In this document: positions 26,317-33,798 of the stretch, piece after piece
Layout: every line of letters begins with the position of its first letter
Position numbering within the stretch: position 1 is the stretch's first letter
NCBI GenBank assembly: GCA_965261315.1
Contig: CBDHDM010000031.1
Location: forward strand, 62,001-126,000
Source of the DNA: Endozoicomonas sp965261315
Lineage (GTDB): Bacteria > Pseudomonadota > Gammaproteobacteria > Pseudomonadales > Endozoicomonadaceae
DNA length: 64,000 bases
Reading direction: 5' to 3'
Made by a program: the position numbers and the translations under genes
Notes under the pieces: model-generated
What the model was told of the DNA's origin: nothing
What the model saw: the letters and a program-made list of their open reading frames with translations, nothing else
The model's database searches: none

Positions 26317-28143
26317 TTACTCATCAAGGAAGCTGCGGAGGTGATCGGATCGAGTTGGATGGCGCAATTTTCTCAGGGCCTTCGCTTCAATCTGACGGAT
26401 ACGCTCACGGGTAACGTCGAACTGCTTCCCTACCTCTTCCAGAGTGTGGTCAGTGTTCATATCGATACCAAAGCGCATTCTTAATACCTTGGCTTCACGT
26501 GCGGTCAGGCCGGCCAGAACAGTCCGGGTAGACTCTCTAAGACCTTCGCCGGTCGCACGGTCAATAGGCGACTGCATGGTAGCGTCTTCAATAAAATCAC
26601 CCAGGTGTGAATCTTCGTCATCACCGATGGGTGTTTCCATTGAGATTGGCTCTTTGGAAATTTTCAGTACCTTGCGGATTTTGTCCTCGGGCATTTCCAT
26701 GCGGATAGCCAGCTCTTCCGGCGTGGGTTCGCGTCCCATCTCCTGCAGCATCTGCCTGGAGATCCGGTTCAGTTTATTGATGGTTTCAATCATGTGAACC
26801 GGTATACGGATGGTGCGAGCCTGATCTGCAATAGAGCGGGTAATTGCCTGACGAATCCACCATGTGGCATAAGTTGAGAACTTGTAACCGCGACGGTACT
26901 CAAACTTGTCCACAGCCTTCATTAGGCCGATATTACCTTCCTGGATCAGATCAAGGAATTGCAGACCCCGGTTGGTGTATTTCTTGGCAATGGAAATAAC
27001 CAGACGAAGGTTGGCTTCGACCATCTCTTTTTTGGCGCGGCGTGCACGAGCTTCGCCGAGAGACATCTTACGATTGATGTCTTTTATCTGAACCAGAGAG
27101 AGACCAAACTCTTTTTCAATGTTGGTCAGTTTCTTCTGGGCACGAATGATCTCGTCGCGATAATTCTGAAGGGCTTCAACATAACCGCCACTACCGCTGG
27201 CCAGTTCATTGATCCATTCAAGATTGGTCTCGTTGCCTGGGAATGCCTTCAGGAAAATTTTGCGCGGCATTTTTGATTTACGAACACACAGCTGCATGAC
27301 GGAGCGTTCGTTATCACGAATACGCTCGACAGCATTGCGGATTCTGAAAACCAGCATGTCGAAGAGGCGCGGAACCAGCTTCAGAGGCATAAAGGCTTCA
27401 GCCAGTTCAGTCAGAGCGGCCTGACTATTTTCACGCCCATGACTGGCGATGATTGCTGTAGCCTTTTCCAGGGCATCTCTCAGAAGAGTGAAGCGTTCTT
27501 TGGCTTCTTCAGGATCAAGGCCGGTATCGGTTTCATCCTCATCCTCTTCGCTATCATCATCATTCTCATCGTCGATCTCTTCATCGATCGCTACCTCTTC
27601 GATGACGGGGGGCGCGATTGGGGTATCATCATCGGGATCGATATAACCGCTGATGACATCCGTCAGGCGTCCTTCTTCTTCGGTAAGGCGATCGTACTCA
27701 TTGAGAACAATCTGGGCTGAGCCTGGGAATTGAGCCAGCGCAGACATGACTTCACGCCAGCCTTCCTCGATGCGCTTGGCAATCTGAATCTCGCCTTCAC
27801 GGGTTAATAGTTCTACCGTACCCATTTCGCGCATATACATGCGTACCGGGTCGGTAGTTCTACCGGCCTCCTGCTCAACAGCGGCAAGTGCCGCAGCCGC
27901 TTCTTCGGCAGCGGCTTCATCAGTGTCGGCTTCAGCCATGAGCAGGGTGTCAGCATCTGGAGCGGTCTCGTAGACGCTGATACCCATGTCATTGATCATG
28001 CGGATAATATCTTCCACCTGATCAGGATCGGAAATATCTTCCGGAAGATGGTCATTAACCTCCGCGTAAGTCAGGTATCCCTGTTCCTTACCACGGGCGA
28101 TAAGCTCTTTTAATCTGGATTGTTGTTGCGAATTAGCTGACAT
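26317..28143 (-). CDS. rpoD: RNA polymerase sigma factor RpoD (sigma-70)
   Basis: The primary sigma factor, 608 residues (E. coli 613). Region 1.1 (SRLKELIARGKEQGYLTYAEVNDHLPED), region 1.2 (DPVRMYMREMGTVELLTREGEI), an acidic non-conserved region (about 175-215), region 2 (NLRLVISIAKKYTNRGLQFLDLIQEGNIGLMKAVDKFEYRRGYKFSTYATWWIRQAI), region 3 and region 4.2 (HTLEEVGKQFDVTRERIRQIEAKALRKLRHP) are all present. It is the last gene of the rpsU-yqeY-dnaG-rpoD block, 266 bases after dnaG, a gap large enough for an internal promoter. Confidence 0.98.
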   Translation of the reverse strand: MSANSQQQSRLKELIARGKEQGYLTYAEVNDHLPEDISDPDQVEDIIRMINDMGISVYETAPDADTLLMAEADTDEAAAEEAAAALAAVEQEAGRTTDPVRMYMREMGTVELLTREGEIQIAKRIEEGWREVMSALAQFPGSAQIVLNEYDRLTEEEGRLTDVISGYIDPDDDTPIAPPVIEEVAIDEEIDDENDDDSEEDEDETDTGLDPEEAKERFTLLRDALEKATAIIASHGRENSQAALTELAEAFMPLKLVPRLFDMLVFRIRNAVERIRDNERSVMQLCVRKSKMPRKIFLKAFPGNETNLEWINELASGSGGYVEALQNYRDEIIRAQKKLTNIEKEFGLSLVQIKDINRKMSLGEARARRAKKEMVEANLRLVISIAKKYTNRGLQFLDLIQEGNIGLMKAVDKFEYRRGYKFSTYATWWIRQAITRSIADQARTIRIPVHMIETINKLNRISRQMLQEMGREPTPEELAIRMEMPEDKIRKVLKISKEPISMETPIGDDEDSHLGDFIEDATMQSPIDRATGEGLRESTRTVLAGLTAREAKVLRMRFGIDMNTDHTLEEVGKQFDVTRERIRQIEAKALRKLRHPTRSDHLRSFLDE

Positions 28144-28409
28144 ATCAACCCTTTAACAGCGGATATTGACGAACCGGACAAAAAAACGTAAGCAGGCAAT
28201 TATAGCTCATAAACTGGGTATAGTACCACAGGGCAGCGACCCGACTTGGTTGGACGAGGTACCGGAATGCATTCCATGACGCGGGTTACCTTTCCTTGGT
28301 GTTTTCAGACCGGGTTTGAATTAGAAATGTGGCCAACTATGCAGTTCAATCATGCAGTTCCACGGGACACAATGAAATTCAAGTATACCTAATATTTTTT
28401 GTTGTGCAG

Positions 28410-30368
28410 TTATTTTTTTTGTGCATCACTGTTTACTCCCAGCTTTTGTCGTCTTAGTTGCTCTTGTAATTCTTGAAATTGCCTTCGAAGATCTTCGTCC
28501 AGCTGTCCTGGTTTCTTGTTCTGAAGACTTTGCAGAAGGTTTTTATATTGGTTCTGCTGGAGGTCTAGGCCTGCCTTTTTGCGAATGCTGGCCAGTGTTT
28601 CCAGAAACTCATCTCGATGGGCTGTAGTGCCGTGATCCAGAGCTGCCAATGCCTGCAGGCGTTCGCCTTTTTCAGTGCCATACCACTGGGCAATCAGGGT
28701 GCTGGTTTTCAGTGTCGGATTTTTCTTGAGTATTTTCAAAAGATCGATCAGTAATTGACTGTCACCGTCGTTTTCCAATTGTAGCTCATCGAATGGCTCT
28801 GGTGTTTCCTGGGCGAACTCTGGGTTGCAAAGTAACTGTCGTATGGCGTAACCGGAGGTTGCCAGTCTTGCAGAGTTGCGAGCAATAGTCGGTGCGCTAT
28901 AGCGTTGCTGCTGTCTTGGTGTGTACTGTGGCTCGCTGTAGCCAGCATCATGAGGTGGGTAAGGCTCATAATGCCCACTATGGGAGATTTCTCCATAGTT
29001 GTTTGATGAATCGTAATGCTCCGGTTCTGGCGGCTGAGTACTGGCAGGTTGCTCCTTGGTACGAGTGCTCTCCTGAAAGTGAGCTTCCAGGTAGTGAATA
29101 TCCAGCCCTGTACGGTCTGAGAGCTTTTTCAGGAGGAGCTGATGGAACAAACCTTCCGGTAACTTGTCGATGTAAGGCTGTGCCAGTTTGGCAAGACGGG
29201 CGCGGCCATCCATGGTGCTCAGATCCAGGTCTGCTTCCAGTTCTCTGAAAAGCAGGTTATCCAGGCTAATGGCCTGGTTTTTAATGCGCTCAATAAAGTG
29301 CTCGGCACCTTCCTGTCGCACCATGCTATCTGGATCTTCGCCTTGAGGGAGAAACAAAAAGCGGGCCTGACGACCATCTTGCATATTGGGGAGGGTGGAC
29401 TCCAGTGCTCGCCATGCAGCTCTTCGGCCGGCATCGTCGCCATCAAAACAGAAAACCACTTCGGGAACGACTTTAAACAACCTCAGCATATGGTCAGAGG
29501 TGGTGGCGGTGCCCAGGGTGGCAACGGCGTTGGTGATACCCTGTTGTGCCAGAGCAACAACATCCATATACCCTTCAACCACCAGAATCCGACTCAGCTT
29601 GCGGTTCGCCTGTCGAGCTTCAAATAAGCCGTAGAGCTCTTTGCCTTTATGGAATATAGGGGATTCGGGGGAATTAAGGTACTTGGGTTTTTCGTCCCCC
29701 AGAACGCGACCACCAAAAGCAATATAGCGACCCCGGCTATCCCGGATGGGGAAAATGATACGTTCCCGGAATCGATCATAAATGGTATTCCGGTCTTCAT
29801 TCTTGACCAGCATTCCAGTAGTGATCAGCTGTTGTTCTTTTTCTGGTGATGTGGCCAGTTCTTTTTTCAGGTTGTCCCAGCCCGGTGGTGCAAAACCAAT
29901 GGCAAAGTGCTGGCAGGTCTGCTGATCAAGGCCGCGGTTTTTCAGGTACTGGGAAGCGCGAGGCGATTGGCCGTGTTGCTTTAACTGGCGGCTGTAAAAA
30001 TCAACCGAGCGATCCATCAGGTTGTAGAGTTCGCTGTGATCCGGGCCGCGCTGCTTTTGTGAGTTTTCTTCCCTGGGGATTTCCAGTCCCAGTTGTCCGG
30101 CAAGTGTGTCTATGGCTTCCGGAAAATCCAGGTGGTCGTGATCCATGACGAAGCCCAGGGCATTGCCGCTGGCTCCACAGCCAAAGCAGTAATAAAACTG
30201 TTTGTCCGGGCTGACCGTAAAGGATGGGGTTTTTTCTTTGTGAAAAGGGCAGCAGGCGGAGTAGTTTCGACCGGTTTTTTTCAGCTTAACCCGATGATCA
30301 ATGACATCAACAATATCAATGCGGGTGAGCAGGTCATCAATAAAGTATTGGGGAATCCGTCCGGCCAT
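28410..30368 (-). CDS. dnaG: DNA primase
   Basis: DnaG makes RNA primers at the replication fork. From ATG 30368 (MAGRIPQYFIDDLL) it has 652 residues; a longer in-frame start at 30419 is unlikely. The CHC2 zinc finger uses C40, H43, C61 and C64 (CCPFHKEKTPSF...YYCFGC). The TOPRIM core has LVVEGYMDVVALAQ and FDGDDAGRRAAWRAL. The linker around residues 430-500 is Gln/Pro/Tyr-rich, and the C-terminal DnaB-binding helicase-interaction domain follows. It is the third gene of the macromolecular synthesis operon. Confidence 0.97.
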   Translation of the reverse strand: MAGRIPQYFIDDLLTRIDIVDVIDHRVKLKKTGRNYSACCPFHKEKTPSFTVSPDKQFYYCFGCGASGNALGFVMDHDHLDFPEAIDTLAGQLGLEIPREENSQKQRGPDHSELYNLMDRSVDFYSRQLKQHGQSPRASQYLKNRGLDQQTCQHFAIGFAPPGWDNLKKELATSPEKEQQLITTGMLVKNEDRNTIYDRFRERIIFPIRDSRGRYIAFGGRVLGDEKPKYLNSPESPIFHKGKELYGLFEARQANRKLSRILVVEGYMDVVALAQQGITNAVATLGTATTSDHMLRLFKVVPEVVFCFDGDDAGRRAAWRALESTLPNMQDGRQARFLFLPQGEDPDSMVRQEGAEHFIERIKNQAISLDNLLFRELEADLDLSTMDGRARLAKLAQPYIDKLPEGLFHQLLLKKLSDRTGLDIHYLEAHFQESTRTKEQPASTQPPEPEHYDSSNNYGEISHSGHYEPYPPHDAGYSEPQYTPRQQQRYSAPTIARNSARLATSGYAIRQLLCNPEFAQETPEPFDELQLENDGDSQLLIDLLKILKKNPTLKTSTLIAQWYGTEKGERLQALAALDHGTTAHRDEFLETLASIRKKAGLDLQQNQYKNLLQSLQNKKPGQLDEDLRRQFQELQEQLRRQKLGVNSDAQKK

Positions 30369-30455
30369 AGTTCGTAGTCGAGAGTAGAGCGCTGCGCCTG
30401 AAACAGAAACAGAATGCAATTAATGAATAGAGTCTATCACCCGTCTGGGTGAGTG

Positions 30456-30905
30456 TCAGCCTAACCGGGATTTAACAATTTTGCTGATGGATGACATGTC
30501 TGCCCGGCCTTGAGCCTGTGGTTTGACAATGCCCATCACTTTGCCCATGTCGGCCATACTGGATGCACCGGTGCTTTTAATGGCAAGGTCGACCAGTTCA
30601 GTGATTTCGGAATCAGAAAGCGGTGTGGGGAGGAAGTCGGCAAGAACCTTGAGTTCCAGCTTTTCCTGATCAGCCAGATCCGTGCGCCCGGCAGACTCGA
30701 ACTGTTCAATGGCATCGCGACGTTGCTTTACCATTTTGTCCAGCACTGCCAGGGCACGTTGATCGTCTAATGATTTTTCATCAATCTCAATTCGCTTCAG
30801 TTCGGCCAGGGCCAAACGGATAGTACCCAGTCGTGGCTTGTCGCGATTGCGCATGGCTTCCTTCATGGCTTCTGTCAGTTGATCCCTGACAATGCAATCA
30901 CTCAT
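30456..30905 (-). CDS. yqeY: GatB/YqeY domain protein
   Basis: A 149-residue YqeY protein, related to the tRNA-binding tail domain of GatB; its role is not settled. Typical segments are LTEAMKEAMRNRDKPRLGTIRLALAELKRIEID, VLDKMVKQRRDAIEQFESAGRTDLADQEKLELKVLADFLP, and the C-terminal MADMGKVMGIVKPQAQGRADMSSISKIVKSRL. It lies between rpsU and dnaG, a common arrangement in gammaproteobacteria. Confidence 0.93.
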   Translation of the reverse strand: MSDCIVRDQLTEAMKEAMRNRDKPRLGTIRLALAELKRIEIDEKSLDDQRALAVLDKMVKQRRDAIEQFESAGRTDLADQEKLELKVLADFLPTPLSDSEITELVDLAIKSTGASSMADMGKVMGIVKPQAQGRADMSSISKIVKSRLG

Positions 30906-30999
30906 GACACGTTCCTTTATTCGCTTAAATGGGTCTGAAGCTTATTCAGGTCAAAGAGCAAATCATACGATTGATTCAATAGACCGTGAAGTCAATGGA

Positions 31000-31215
31000 T
31001 CAATACAGACGCTCACGACGACGCTGCTCGCGCTGCAGTTTTTTAAGATGACGCTTAACAGCAGCAGCGGCCTTGCGCTTGCGAACGGTAGTTGGCTTCT
31101 CGTAGTGCTCACGACGACGAACTTCAGCCAGGATACCCGCTTTTTCACAAGAGCGCTTGAAACGGCGCAGGGCTACGTCAAACGGTTCATTCTCTTTAAC
31201 TTTAACAGCAGGCAT
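31000..31215 (-). CDS. rpsU: 30S ribosomal protein S21
   Basis: The 71-residue S21 reads MPAVKVKENEPFDVALRRFKRSCEKAGILAEVRRREHYEKPT and a basic tail KRHLKKLQREQRRRERLY, matching the enterobacterial protein in length and order. S21 is needed for initiation on the 30S subunit. AAAGGAAGGTGATC precedes the start as a strong ribosome site. It heads the rpsU-yqeY-dnaG-rpoD block. Confidence 0.98.
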   Translation of the reverse strand: MPAVKVKENEPFDVALRRFKRSCEKAGILAEVRRREHYEKPTTVRKRKAAAAVKRHLKKLQREQRRRERLY

Positions 31216-31578
31216 GCAGAGATCACCTTCCTTTTAATAACAAGTTGTTGACCATGAATCCGCCCAAGTCGGTACGACCACAGGCTAAAAAAACTCATGG
31301 CTGGATTACAGCCAATGCTGCGCGAATGCGATAATCCGCCCCTGTGATTACTAATTTCGCTCTTTATAGAGACGGTGCTTTACTCAAAGCGGGACGTTAA
31401 TACTCACTCTAACAAGACAGATTAGTCGCAGTTTTTCAAGGGCGCGAATTTTAAAGCTTATTCAACAAAAATGCAAAAAACGCCGGCTTGACGTATGATT
31501 CTTTTCCCTGAAATTAAGTGCTCGATGAACCAGAAAGGGTGGGTGCTTAACAGACTTTATCTTGCACAGGTTGGTTAA
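31216..31578. promoter_or_regulatory. Divergent rpsU/tsaD promoter region
   Basis: This 363-base gap separates the divergent rpsU and tsaD genes and must hold both promoters. A possible tsaD -35 is TTGACG near 31488-31493, but its -10 is weak. I see no repeat, RNA gene or ORF worth calling. The gap keeps the usual rpsU/tsaD divergence of gammaproteobacteria. Confidence 0.5.
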
Positions 31579-32616
31579 ATGATTGTTCTCGGGATAGAAA
31601 CTTCCTGCGATGAAACCGGTATTGCCCTCTATGACAGCCAGAAAGGCCTGCTGAGCGATGCCCTGTTCAGCCAGATTGATATGCACATTGATTACGGCGG
31701 CGTAGTACCTGAACTGGCATCCAGAGATCATATCCAGAGAGTTCTGCCCCTGGTCAATGAAGTATTGGATCAGGCGGGTATCCGCAAGGAGCAGATCGAT
31801 GCCGTTGCCTACACCCGTGGTCCAGGACTGGTTGGGGCTTTGATGGTTGGCGCCTGTATTGGTAAGGCACTGGCCTGGGCCCTGGGCATACCCTCCGTCG
31901 GAGTGCATCATATGGAAGGCCATCTGCTGGCCCCGATGCTGGAAGAAACGCCGGTGGACTTTCCATTTGTTGCTCTGCTGGTATCCGGCGGTCACACCCA
32001 GTTGGTGCAGGTGGATGGTATTGGTCGGTATAGCCTGCTGGGGGAGTCTGTGGATGATGCCGCAGGTGAAGCGTTTGATAAAGTGGCCACCATGCTGGGG
32101 CTGGATTACCCCGGTGGTCCTGCCATTGCCCGGATGGCTGGGCAGGGAAAAGAAGGGCGCTTTCGCTTTCCACGTCCGATGACGGACCGTCCTGGTCTGG
32201 ATTCCAGTTTCAGTGGCTTGAAAACGTATACCCTCAATACCGTTGCAAAGTGCAAGCAAGAAGCGGGAGTCACTGAACTGGCTGAGCAGGATCGTGCTGA
32301 TATCGCCAGGGCATTTGAAGAGGCTGTTGTGGCAACGCTGACCATCAAGTGCCGCCGGGCACTGCAGCAGACCGGTATGAAGCAGCTGATTATTGCCGGT
32401 GGTGTGAGTGCCAATAAATCACTGAGAGCAGCGCTGGAAGCCATGGTTGAGAAGGAGGGAGCCGTATTACGTTATGCTCGCCCTCAGTTCTGTACTGATA
32501 ATGGGGCTATGATTGCTTACGCGGGTTGCCAGCGATTGTTAGCAGGGCAAAGTGATGGGCCGGAAGTGGTGCCGGTACCCCGCTGGCCAATGGAGCAGCT
32601 TGAGCCGGTTAACTAA
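31579..32616 (+). CDS. tsaD: tRNA N6-adenosine threonylcarbamoyltransferase TsaD
   Basis: TsaD, with TsaB and TsaE, transfers the threonylcarbamoyl group to A37 of ANN-decoding tRNAs. The 345-residue ASKHA-fold protein starts MIVLGIETSCDETGIALYD and has the metal-binding HHMEGHLLAP motif (His-Glu-Gly-His), VSGGHTQLV, GEAFDKVATMLGL, SFSGLKTY and IAGGVSANKSLR. It is divergent from rpsU, and folB and folK follow on the same strand. Confidence 0.97.
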   Translation: MIVLGIETSCDETGIALYDSQKGLLSDALFSQIDMHIDYGGVVPELASRDHIQRVLPLVNEVLDQAGIRKEQIDAVAYTRGPGLVGALMVGACIGKALAWALGIPSVGVHHMEGHLLAPMLEETPVDFPFVALLVSGGHTQLVQVDGIGRYSLLGESVDDAAGEAFDKVATMLGLDYPGGPAIARMAGQGKEGRFRFPRPMTDRPGLDSSFSGLKTYTLNTVAKCKQEAGVTELAEQDRADIARAFEEAVVATLTIKCRRALQQTGMKQLIIAGGVSANKSLRAALEAMVEKEGAVLRYARPQFCTDNGAMIAYAGCQRLLAGQSDGPEVVPVPRWPMEQLEPVN

Positions 32617-32697
32617 GTTCACAAGAATGCATCATGATGCACAGATCAGATATTCCCGCTGAGTGTGGGAATAATAGGTACGATGGATTCAGAACGG

Positions 32698-32735
32698 CAA
32701 AGCCTTTGTGTCTCCGTGTCTTTGTGGTTAAAGAA
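32698..32735. repeat. CACAAAG-type repeat, half copy
   Basis: The tsaD-folB gap contains GCCTTTGTGTCTCCGTGTCT followed by TTGTGGTT, one arm of the palindromic repeat seen at 21727-21790. The other arm is not recognisable. Confidence 0.6.
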
Positions 32736-32751
32736 TAATGAGCCATGCCCC

Positions 32752-33123
32752 ATGGATAAAGTCCGAATAGAAACCATTGAAACTCAAGCCGTTATTGGCG
32801 TTTACGAGTTCGAACATGAAGCACCCCAGTCATTAATACTGGACCTGGAACTGACTACTGATTTTACCAGGGCGTTTACCAGTGACGACCTGCAGGATGC
32901 CCTGGATTACGATGCCATTACCCGGCGAGTGAGGGCATTTTGTGAAGCGTCACGGTACCAGCTGATTGAGACACTGGCTGGCGGTATCATCACGCTGCTG
33001 ATGGAGCATTACCCTGTGGATAAAGTGGCAGTGACCATCCGTAAGCCCCAGGCGCTGACGAATGCGCTTGCTACTGTCTGGTGTGAAAGAACCCGTTCGC
33101 AAATGGTGGGGCAGGGCCACTAA
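32752..33123 (+). CDS. folB: Dihydroneopterin aldolase
   Basis: FolB cleaves 7,8-dihydroneopterin in folate synthesis. From ATG 32752 the protein has 123 residues: MDKVRIETIETQAVIGVYEFEHEAPQSLILDLELTTD, then DALDYDAITRRVRAFCEASRYQLIETLAGGIITLLMEHYPVDKVAVTIRKPQAL, which contains the conserved Y, E-T-L-A and K-P motifs. An earlier in-frame ATG (32665) runs through the repeat and is rejected. folK begins 15 bases after the stop. Confidence 0.94.
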   Translation: MDKVRIETIETQAVIGVYEFEHEAPQSLILDLELTTDFTRAFTSDDLQDALDYDAITRRVRAFCEASRYQLIETLAGGIITLLMEHYPVDKVAVTIRKPQALTNALATVWCERTRSQMVGQGH

Positions 33124-33138
33124 GTAAGAGAATCCATA

Positions 33139-33525
33139 GTGACTGTTTATGTTCTTGGTATTGGCTCCAATGTAAATGCAGAGTACCAGTGTCGCCAAAT
33201 GATCTCCTCCATAAAGCAGGCATTTGACGAGGTCAGGGTCAGTGAGCTGGTGACGACCAAAGCTATAGGTATTGAAGCTCCGGACTATATGAACGGGGTT
33301 GTCTGCTTTGAGTCAGATATTCATGCTGAAGCATTGCAGCAGTGGTGTAAGGCGCTCGAAAAACAATTGGGAAGAGATCGGGATCAGAGTCTCTGTGCTG
33401 CCGATATTGACCTTTTACTGGCCTTTGACTGCACTGAAGATCAGCCGACGGAAGATAGTGTAAACCGGATAAAGGAGCCCTGGTTTCGGCCTTTAGTCGT
33501 TGGCTTGTTATGCCATGATATCTGA
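33139..33525 (+). CDS. folK: Divergent FolK-like pyrophosphokinase
   Basis: A 128-residue protein of the HPPK family, which transfers pyrophosphate from ATP to 6-hydroxymethyl-dihydropterin. The start VYVLGIGSNVNAEYQCRQM, the DYMNGVVCFESDI strand and LEKQLGRDRDQSLCAADIDLLLAFD match HPPK order. It is shorter than usual (about 160), and the conserved W-G-P-R-x-x-D-x-D signature reads S-L-C-A-A-D-I-D, so the arginine is replaced while both metal-binding aspartates stay. The start is GTG 33139. The tsaD-folB-folK order supports the name; reduced or altered activity is possible. Confidence 0.75.
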   Translation: MTVYVLGIGSNVNAEYQCRQMISSIKQAFDEVRVSELVTTKAIGIEAPDYMNGVVCFESDIHAEALQQWCKALEKQLGRDRDQSLCAADIDLLLAFDCTEDQPTEDSVNRIKEPWFRPLVVGLLCHDI

Positions 33526-33572
33526 ATGAATTGGACTTCCGATATCCTTGCGTTTCTCCAGGAAAAAAGCAC

Positions 33573-33600
33573 AAAAAAAGGCCGTCTTGAAAAGACGGCC
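33573..33600 (-). terminator. Intrinsic terminator of the 880-aa protein gene
   Basis: A perfect nine-pair stem GGCCGTCTT/AAGACGGCC (33580-33588 and 33592-33600) with a three-base loop. On the minus strand it is followed by seven Ts. It lies about 50 bases past the alternative stop at 33651. Confidence 0.85.
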
Positions 33601-33798
33601 AGAGTATTTCAGGGGGTTAGCCTGATAAAGTAGGGATAAGCCGATGTTATTTAAACTCGGGTTGATTTCATCCCGGGAACTGTGCTTTCTACTGTACCAA
33701 AGCGAGAGCTGATTGCGTCTTGAGTCAGCTGTAGAGTCTCCTCGAGTTTCCGCCCCGTCTCGGCATAACGCTGAAGACGAGCAAGATGCTCAAGACGA

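Noticed and set aside
31462..32259. 265-codon minus-strand frame over tsaD
   Set aside because: It is entirely antisense to tsaD, whose motifs are unmistakable.
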